DNA from: Methanobacteriota archaeon
GTDB lineage: Archaea; Thermoplasmatota; Poseidoniia; Poseidoniales; Poseidoniaceae
Direction: 5' to 3'
NCBI GenBank assembly: GCA_002727695.1
Contig: PBXT01000011.1
Location: 5,378 to 10,425, forward strand
Length of the DNA: 5,048 bases
In this document: positions 1 through 5,048 of the stretch, piece by piece
How positions within the stretch are numbered: the stretch's first letter is position 1
How the letters are laid out: every line of letters begins with the position of its first letter
The notes under the pieces: model-generated
The model's database searches: none
What the model was told of the DNA's origin: nothing
Seen by the model: the letters and a program-made list of their open reading frames with translations, nothing else
Made by a program: the position numbers and the translations under genes

Positions 1-2142
1 GATTGTCAGAATGGTGGCAGAGAAATGCCAACTTACTCTGTCGAGGCTAAGAAGTTCAGCAAGGGAACATCAACACATGATTTCACGCTTACTGGAATGG
101 TTGATGAAGTAATCAATCTGGCCAACATCGAGCCATCGGTTAGCGTTGATCAGAATGATGGGACCTCTTTCGCAAGAACAATCTCGATAACAGGTTCTGC
201 TCATGACGGGATTTCTGGACCTTACTTCAACGATTATGATTCTTGGTTGAAGCAATTCGGAGACATCAAGCGAGTCGAAATCCAACCTCATGGTAGTTCG
301 GATTGGTATTTGGCAACTGATACCTCTGGAGCAAATGGTGAAGTTACGATGAGTAACTGGCCATTCAAATCATGGAGTTTTGATTGGGATATGGCAAATC
401 ACTTCGAAGAAGATGTTACTTTCAGAATCCGTTCATACGACGGTTTGGATGAATCGATTGTTACAACTCGCATTTTCAAGTTGAATATTAATCCTCCAAC
501 CATTAACCTAGATTCGCCATTGGATGGATCAACACATGATGGCCAAGAGGTATTGTTCAGTGGAACCGCTTCTGATGACTACCAAGGTGTACAAGGCAGT
601 GACATTCGCGACATATGGTTCAGTGTAGTTGGTCCTAACAACTACTCCGCGAACTATCCTGCTAACAACGGAGGCGGAACAGTTTGGTCTGATTCGTGGA
701 ACTTCTCATCTTTACCAACCGGTGCTTACACATTCACAGTTTGGGCTAGTGATGCAAATTACTGTCACGAAACTGTCGATGTTTGTGACCCTGAAGTTGT
801 TACAATCAATATTGACAATGACAACAGAATTCCAATTGTCCAAGTGAGTGAACCTTTGCCGATGGAGAGCGTTCGTGCATCTGAGGAGACAATCATCAGC
901 GGTGTAGCAAGAGACAACGACGGTCAAGTTACTAGAGTTGAAATCACGGTTGTAGATCTAGCTAGCGGTATAGAATTGAACAGTGGTCCTGACCCAATTA
1001 CCACATTCCAGCCTAACGGTGCATGGATGACTTATTGGGACACCAGCGATTTGATTCACGACCAGCAATACGAAGTCCATGTCAAAGCATATGACGGTGT
1101 AGATTATTCAATGATTGAAACTGTACGTATTATCATCGACAATCCTGCTGATGCAGACAACATTGCACCTACTTTCAATCCAGACGGATGGGTTGATACT
1201 GTCACAATCTTCTGTGACGAAAGGTCTAGTGCATTCGACAAGTGTGGTGAAGGTGTAGAAATCAACCTGCTGAATTACTTCAATGATTCAGATGGAGTCG
1301 GGCCACAATCTAGCCACATGGTTTTCGATGTCCGTGATGACCCTTCAACCGCAATCGATGATGATTATGCATATCACATCAGAATCACACCTGAAGGTAA
1401 AGCAATCTACAATCCAATGGATTCAATGTATCAAACGTCGAGTGAAATTTCAGATTGGTCGATGCAAGGAGTCATGTTTGAAGCAAGGGATATCTACGAC
1501 TCTGTGGCTTATTCCTATCAGGTTAATTTCATAGTAAAGGGTGTTGAGTTCACAGCACAAAGAACTGATACAGGAACAGTAACCTTTGGAGATTCGGCAG
1601 AGTTCCAAGGAACAGGATTACCTAACTCGCAGGTGAAGGCACGTCTTCTGAAGGGAGATACATTGCTGAACACTACAGTTGTATCTGCTGATGGAACATG
1701 GTCGATGGAGATTTCATCTTCACAGTTAGGAGATGATGGTGACTACCAGATCTACTTCGCACAAGATGGTCAGTTCATCGGTAAGGATGACAACAACAAG
1801 ATAACTCTTCAGAGCGGAGAACTTGCTTCGGGAGGATTAGCTACTTGGGTTTGGATTGTCATCGCAGTTGTAGCATTTGCAATTCTATTGGGTGTCGGTG
1901 CGTTCTTCTTCCTAGAGTTTGAAGAAGAGTTCGAAGATGACCCTGAAGCAGTCATGGAACAACAGAAGCAAGAGGACCCATACGCATGGGCTAAGGCAAG
2001 GGCTGCAGAGCAAGCAGCAGGTGAACTAACACCTGCTCCGGCTCCAGTACCTGCGGCACAACCGCAACATCCAGGTTGGATTTGGGATGCTCAGTCTAAC
2101 CAATGGGTTGCAGATCCAAACTACCGACCTCCACAACAGTGA
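1..2142 (+). CDS. Membrane-anchored surface protein with tandem Ig-like domains (5'-partial)
   Basis: Probable cell-surface adhesion, binding or sensing protein; ligand unknown. The frame is open from base 1, and the first ATG (base 25) falls inside an apparent Ig-like strand region with no signal peptide after it. The true start is therefore upstream and the gene is 5'-truncated. Counting from that ATG (705 residues), three Ig/cadherin-like repeats lie at about 37-156, 157-269 and 270-375. Each has an early 'GxAxD' strand (GSAHDG, GTASDD, GVARDND) and a late 'xYDG/ASDAN' strand. A more divergent beta domain (about 381-508) and another Ig-like domain (about 511-597) follow. One hydrophobic segment (about 606-630) is followed by a very acidic stretch (EFEEEFEDD), a Pro/Ala linker and the end motif GWIWDAQSNQWVADPNY. 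Cys pairs 247/254 and 397/407 and sequons at N206, N226, N420 and N549 fit an extracellular location. The fold call is firm; the function is not known. Confidence 0.85.
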   Translation, partial: DCQNGGREMPTYSVEAKKFSKGTSTHDFTLTGMVDEVINLANIEPSVSVDQNDGTSFARTISITGSAHDGISGPYFNDYDSWLKQFGDIKRVEIQPHGSSDWYLATDTSGANGEVTMSNWPFKSWSFDWDMANHFEEDVTFRIRSYDGLDESIVTTRIFKLNINPPTINLDSPLDGSTHDGQEVLFSGTASDDYQGVQGSDIRDIWFSVVGPNNYSANYPANNGGGTVWSDSWNFSSLPTGAYTFTVWASDANYCHETVDVCDPEVVTINIDNDNRIPIVQVSEPLPMESVRASEETIISGVARDNDGQVTRVEITVVDLASGIELNSGPDPITTFQPNGAWMTYWDTSDLIHDQQYEVHVKAYDGVDYSMIETVRIIIDNPADADNIAPTFNPDGWVDTVTIFCDERSSAFDKCGEGVEINLLNYFNDSDGVGPQSSHMVFDVRDDPSTAIDDDYAYHIRITPEGKAIYNPMDSMYQTSSEISDWSMQGVMFEARDIYDSVAYSYQVNFIVKGVEFTAQRTDTGTVTFGDSAEFQGTGLPNSQVKARLLKGDTLLNTTVVSADGTWSMEISSSQLGDDGDYQIYFAQDGQFIGKDDNNKITLQSGELASGGLATWVWIVIAVVAFAILLGVGAFFFLEFEEEFEDDPEAVMEQQKQEDPYAWAKARAAEQAAGELTPAPAPVPAAQPQHPGWIWDAQSNQWVADPNYRPPQQ
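133..1149 (+). repeat. Three tandem Ig-like domain repeats (protein level)
   Basis: This stretch encodes three diverged units of roughly 105-120 residues. Each opens after a Pro-rich junction (EPSVSV, PPTINL, IPIVQV), has a G-x-A-x-D strand near its start and ends with a D-rich strand (RSYDGLDES, WASDANYCH, KAYDGVDYS) leading into an Ile/Asn-rich final strand (FKLNIN, VTINIDN, VRIIIDN). The residues before the first unit (about 3-36) resemble the last strands of a further unit, so the array probably continues to the left of the window. The repeats are similar in protein pattern, not in DNA, so they are old duplications. Confidence 0.7.
1840..1914 (+). other. Single C-terminal transmembrane segment of the Ig-like protein
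   Basis: Residues about 606-630 (numbered from the ATG at base 25) are almost wholly Ala/Val/Ile/Leu/Phe/Gly/Trp, starting at ATWVWIVIAVVAF and ending at GAFFFLEF. It is the only hydrophobic run of membrane-spanning length in the visible protein. The repeats would lie outside the cell and about 75 residues inside. This topology rests on the Ig-like domains and cysteine pairs: the C-terminal flank is strongly acidic, so the usual positive-inside rule does not support it. Confidence 0.85.
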
Positions 2143-2195
2143 TTCCTCGGACGGGGAGACACAACACTCTAAGAGGACTGGGGGGATGAAGGGTT
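2143..2195 (+). promoter_or_regulatory. 53-base spacer with G-rich leader; no clear promoter
   Basis: The spacer between the surface-protein stop and the regulator start has no A/T-rich box that would serve as an archaeal TATA element; the nearest candidate, CTCTAAGAG, is poor. Just before the start codon it reads GACTGGGGGGATGAAGGGTT. The GGGGGATGA part (from base 2181) could pair imperfectly with the anti-Shine-Dalgarno 3' end of 16S rRNA, at a spacing of about 6-10 bases. That would fit a leadered message shared with the upstream gene. A promoter inside the end of the upstream gene is not excluded. Confidence 0.35.
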
Positions 2196-4721
2196 ATGGC
2201 CGCGCGACCTAAGCCAGGTGTTCAGGAGAGAATCCTACTACATTTGTCTGATTTTACGGACTTCATGAATTCGGTTGAAGTTCCGTTTGCGCTATCTCAA
2301 ATGGGAATAGCAAACGCTGTAGCGATCGCTCGCTCGAACGTTCCAAGAGCAATTGCCGGATTGAAAGACCAAGGATTACTAGTAGAGAGACAGGCCCACG
2401 TTCAGGGAGTTAGCCGCAAACGCAAGGCGTATTTTCTAACCGATTCGGGAATGAATCTCGCTGAAGATACCTGGAAGCGTCTAAGAGAATTCCAACTGAG
2501 AGCCATTTTGCCGGGGGGTAATACGATTGCTTCGACGCTTGGAGAAATCCAAGACAAGTTGCCATTTACTATGCGTCCAGTTGATGTCATAAGATATCTA
2601 GATGACAATGGTGTTTTAGATGTCAGGTCTCTATCTGCCGATTTGGTTGAGCGAGATTTGTCAAAGCATGTTGAGAAACAATTAGTCACCAGCTTAGGAG
2701 ACCTTCCTCGACTACGCCACTTCTATGGTCGCTCAACAGAATTAGAGAATATGGTAAATCTTCTTGAAGCACGTTCAACAACTCTGATGATTCCTGGAAT
2801 TGCAGGAATAGGAAAAACATCTATGGCTGCTAAAGTGATTGAATCTTTCATGCATCGCAGGAACCTGATGTACCACCGTTGTCAGGATTGGGATGGCAGC
2901 CGAGCGTTCTTCGAAAGTCTAGCTGATTGGTTATCTAATATCGGGGACTCGATGCTTGCTGACTACATTTCAGCAACCCCTGTTCCCAAGGCTGCTGATG
3001 CTGCACGAATTATCTTAGATGCGCTATCTAATTCTCCAGCATTGATTGTGATAGATGATTACCATAAGGTCAGCGATAAGACACTTCACCAAACAATCCA
3101 AGCCCTATCTAGAGGTTTGGTGGAATGTGAGGGAGATGTTGGATTAGTCATATTCTCGCGCTCATTCAAGGAAGTTGTACCTCTGAAGGATGCAGATGGA
3201 AGAATTGTTTCTCTTGTCCTACCTTTGGAAGGGCTTGACCAGAATTCTACTCGTTCACTCCTATCAGCATTCGATGATTTGGACCAAGAAAAATTGCTTT
3301 ACATTCACTCGTTAAGTCGTGGGCACCCTCTCGTGTTGGAATTAATCAACCGTGGAGCGTCGGCTGGAGCATTCCACGAATCTTTGGAGAATTACGTAAA
3401 CATCGAGATTTTCTCGAAACTGACTGGAGAGCAAAAGAGATTGTTAGGCGCACTGTCCGTATTCCGTGAACCAATAGAACTCGAAGCATTAACTGAACAG
3501 GGTTTGAATGTTGATGAATTAGACTCTCTTGTGGAGTCAGGCCTAGCGAGACACGCGGATTCAGAGACATATGATGTCCACGATTTGATTCGAGAATTCC
3601 TTCTACAGAGTCTAGACAAGCAATCCAAAGAAGAGTTGCACAATAAAGCGGTTACATGGTATGAGAAGCAATCAAGTTCTAGCCAAATCGCTTTGGAATT
3701 GATCTATCATCTAATTTCATCATCCAGACACGAAGATGCAACTAACATTATCGTGGAAGAGGGACGCAATCTAATCAAAGAAGGTCATATTGAGTTGCTC
3801 GGACTTCTAGAGTCTGTTGACACAAAATCTGTGGGCGCTGAAAGCGCATGTCGAATTGATAGACTGCGTGGTGAAGTTCTAGCGCTTCTTGGAAGATTCG
3901 ACGAAGCGGAGGAAGCGTTCAGTCAAGCCAAGCCTCCAGCGGAGGCGGCAGGCCTTGACGATGTAATCGCAGATATTCTATCGAACTTAGCAGATATCTC
4001 CCTGAAGCGAGGGGATTCTGATTCGAGTCTAAACATGCACAGAAAGGCCCTAGAATTGTTCATTTCTATCGGTGATGCGGTTGGTGCTGCTCGCTCATAC
4101 AACAACATGGGTTACATCTTGAGGCGTAGCGGTGATAAGAATAAGGCACTAGAAGCATATTCTGAAGTTGAAAATATTCTTTCGAGTGATGATTCACTGG
4201 AGCTGATTCCAGCGCAAATTGTTCTCGCAAGGGCACTATTGGACCTTGGTGAGAGTGACCGAGCTAGAGACCATGCATTATCCTCATACGAGCGCTCAGA
4301 ATCCGGAGAAGATGCAATTTTGCATGCACGTGCAAGAGCGGTACTCGGTCGCTACTATGCTAAGAGTGGAGATGCAGACCTAGCACTTCACCATTACACA
4401 GATGCTCTGTCAACTATGGGAGAAGCAGGAGAGCCTCTTGCACTGGTTGAAGTTTCGATATTGTTGGGAGAAGTTTTGCAAGATAGTGGACGAATTGAGG
4501 AAGCACTAGAGAGATATCGTGAGGCTCTAGTCATCTCTGAAGCCAACGATTTGCGAATGCAAATTGGAGAATTACTAGCTAGACTAGGAGGAGTTGCTCC
4601 TGATAGACAACGTCGAATGGAGTATCTGCAGCGTGCACTATCGGTGTTCAGAGAGTTAGGTGCCCAAACTAGAATGCGAGAAGTTCAGATGATGGTTCAC
4701 ACAGCTGTCATGGGTCGCTGA
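2196..4721 (+). CDS. Winged-helix STAND ATPase with TPR repeats (MalT/NB-ARC-like switch protein)
   Basis: Probable cytoplasmic signal-responsive ATPase switch acting as a transcription regulator; inducer and targets unknown. The 841-residue protein is complete. Residues about 10-90 form a MarR-like winged helix, with a recognition helix near 46-60 and a basic wing at VSRKRKAYFLT, 72-82. Residues about 91-170 are an unassigned helical linker. The ATPase core opens with FYGRSTEL (176-183), then Walker A GIAGIGKT (201-208, Lys207), Walker B LIVIDDYH (283-290, Asp287/Asp288), a sensor-like FSRS (320-323, Arg322), GHP (376-378), and VHDLIREFL (461-469) in the place of the NB-ARC MHD motif. TPR-like helices fill about 551-824. 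No signal peptide or membrane segment is visible. The ATG at 2196 is preferred because the winged helix begins about ten residues later. The order DNA-binding head, NOD, TPR resembles AfsR-type regulators, whereas MalT carries its HTH at the C-terminus. A role in defence signalling is an alternative that the sequence alone cannot exclude. Confidence 0.9.
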   Translation: MAARPKPGVQERILLHLSDFTDFMNSVEVPFALSQMGIANAVAIARSNVPRAIAGLKDQGLLVERQAHVQGVSRKRKAYFLTDSGMNLAEDTWKRLREFQLRAILPGGNTIASTLGEIQDKLPFTMRPVDVIRYLDDNGVLDVRSLSADLVERDLSKHVEKQLVTSLGDLPRLRHFYGRSTELENMVNLLEARSTTLMIPGIAGIGKTSMAAKVIESFMHRRNLMYHRCQDWDGSRAFFESLADWLSNIGDSMLADYISATPVPKAADAARIILDALSNSPALIVIDDYHKVSDKTLHQTIQALSRGLVECEGDVGLVIFSRSFKEVVPLKDADGRIVSLVLPLEGLDQNSTRSLLSAFDDLDQEKLLYIHSLSRGHPLVLELINRGASAGAFHESLENYVNIEIFSKLTGEQKRLLGALSVFREPIELEALTEQGLNVDELDSLVESGLARHADSETYDVHDLIREFLLQSLDKQSKEELHNKAVTWYEKQSSSSQIALELIYHLISSSRHEDATNIIVEEGRNLIKEGHIELLGLLESVDTKSVGAESACRIDRLRGEVLALLGRFDEAEEAFSQAKPPAEAAGLDDVIADILSNLADISLKRGDSDSSLNMHRKALELFISIGDAVGAARSYNNMGYILRRSGDKNKALEAYSEVENILSSDDSLELIPAQIVLARALLDLGESDRARDHALSSYERSESGEDAILHARARAVLGRYYAKSGDADLALHHYTDALSTMGEAGEPLALVEVSILLGEVLQDSGRIEEALERYREALVISEANDLRMQIGELLARLGGVAPDRQRRMEYLQRALSVFRELGAQTRMREVQMMVHTAVMGR
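2223..2465 (+). other. MarR-like winged-helix DNA-binding domain of the STAND protein
   Basis: Residues about 10-90. Helix 1 is QERILLHLSDF. A 'PFALSQMGIANAVAIARSN' region suits helices 2 and 3, leading into the recognition helix with VPRAIAGLKDQGLL. The beta wing follows, with a basic SRKRK turn and YFLTDSGMNLA. The pattern 'xxLxxxGLV(x)n(R/K)RKxYFLTxxG' is typical of MarR/ArsR-type winged helices in archaeal regulators. The basic wing favours real nucleic-acid contact rather than a purely structural winged helix. Confidence 0.75.
3846..4667 (+). repeat. C-terminal TPR-like helical repeats of the STAND protein
   Basis: About seven helix-turn-helix units of roughly 34-39 residues at residues about 553-586, 592-626, 631-664, 669-704, 707-745, 747-785 and 787-823. 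Typical TPR spacing is visible, such as 'LLGRFDEAEEAFSQA', 'RSGDKNKALEAYSEV', 'KSGDADLALHHYTDAL' and 'DSGRIEEALERYREAL', with a Gly at the first turn and Ala/Tyr in helix B. In STAND proteins this region usually binds the inducer or a partner and holds the ATPase in its off state. The last unit is the least canonical (VAPDRQRRMEYL replaces the usual turn). Confidence 0.8.
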
Positions 4722-5048
4722 TTAGAAATCGGGCCTAGTGTTTGTTAGGTAGGTTACTCCTTCATCATATACAACCCAAATTTCTGTGGTTCCAGATAGA
4801 GTTATTCTGCCATCATAAGTTCCTGAACCTGTGGCTGAAATCGAAACATCTCTGTCAAGCACATTCTCTGGGTGGTCCAGATGCAGACCTTCATCATCTA
4901 AACTCAGAATAAATTCGGATTCATCCGCTTCAGTTAATCGCCAATTGACAACTTCTGCATAGCGCACACTGCTATCCTCTCTGCTAGCAAGATCTGCTCT
5001 TTCCACAGCCGCAGCAATATCTGCCATGTTGACATCAACCGCAGTAGT
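4722..5048 (-). CDS. Unidentified protein, C-terminal part (5'-partial)
   Basis: I do not recognise this gene. The frame is open from the right edge of the window to a TAA at bases 4724-4722, giving 108 residues. The only Met (base 5027) is preceded in frame by TTAVDVN with no stop, so it may be internal and the true start may lie beyond the window. The visible part has a short helical start (ADIAAAVERADLA) and then a beta-prone, acidic region with alternating strands (ISATGSGTYDGRITLSG, TEIWVVYDEGVTYL), ending in TRPDF. There are no cysteines and no membrane segment. The composition would fit the C-terminal domain of a small secreted or pilin-like protein, but that is a guess. It converges on the STAND gene with no spacer. 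Confidence 0.6.
   Translation of the reverse strand, partial: TTAVDVNMADIAAAVERADLASREDSSVRYAEVVNWRLTEADESEFILSLDDEGLHLDHPENVLDRDVSISATGSGTYDGRITLSGTTEIWVVYDEGVTYLTNTRPDF

Noticed and set aside
25..27. ATG at base 25 as the true start of the surface protein
   Set aside because: The frame is open back to base 1, no signal peptide follows, and the residues after it look like the end of a preceding Ig-like repeat.
2167..2175. Small palindrome CTCT-A-AGAG in the spacer, and a TCCTC/GAGGA pairing around it
   Set aside because: Arms of only 4-5 bases, not followed by a T-tract; this is within chance expectation for a terminator or operator.
2186..2212. ATG ten bases before the STAND start, opening an eight-codon frame (MKGYGRAT then stop) that overlaps its start
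   Set aside because: Out of frame, very short, and the G-rich tract before it could serve either ATG. There is no evidence that it is a leader peptide.
70..4108. Open frames of 60-95 codons overlapping the two large genes in other frames or on the opposite strand
   Set aside because: They lie wholly within well-supported genes, have no recognisable domains and have odd compositions typical of shadow frames.
5025..5027. ATG (on the - strand) as the certain start of the last gene
   Set aside because: Seven further in-frame sense codons run to the window edge. A GGTTGATG stretch before it is only a weak ribosome-binding candidate, so the start is left undecided.
1..5048. CRISPR arrays, insertion sequences, tRNA or rRNA genes, integration sites
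   Set aside because: No direct-repeat/spacer pattern, terminal inverted repeats, transposase motifs or cloverleaf-like segments were seen on either strand.

Overview
The window looks like part of the chromosome of a marine archaeon, most likely a Marine Group II euryarchaeote (Poseidoniales) or a close relative. The evidence is indirect. The first gene is a long surface protein of tandem Ig-like domains with one C-terminal membrane anchor, an acidic and Pro/Ala-rich tail and a Trp-rich terminal motif. The second is a winged-helix/STAND-ATPase/TPR protein whose winged helix is of an archaeal MarR-like type. Base composition is moderate (low-to-mid 40s %GC by eye), with mixed AGA/CGT/CGA arginine codons. 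No rRNA, tRNA or ribosomal-protein marker is present, so the taxonomic call is inference.

Layout: three protein genes fill almost the whole window. (1) Bases 1-2142, + strand: the 3' part of a large secreted Ig-like-domain protein whose reading frame runs off the left edge. (2) Bases 2143-2195: a 53-base spacer with no convincing TATA box, G-rich just before the next start. (3) Bases 2196-4721, + strand: a complete 841-residue regulator-like protein with an N-terminal winged helix, a MalT/NB-ARC-like STAND ATPase core and C-terminal TPR-like repeats. (4) Bases 4722-5048, - strand: the 3' part of an unidentified gene that runs off the right edge. The stop codons of genes 3 and 4 touch tail to tail (TGA|TTA), with no spacer.

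How they may work together: genes 1 and 2 are co-directional and closely spaced, so they could be co-transcribed. A membrane-anchored surface protein with a probable cytoplasmic adaptor-like tail next to a cytoplasmic STAND switch with a DNA-binding head suggests a surface-sensing/transcription-control pair. This is a hypothesis from gene order only; the two may simply be neighbours. No mobile element, CRISPR array, RNA gene or clear terminator was seen.
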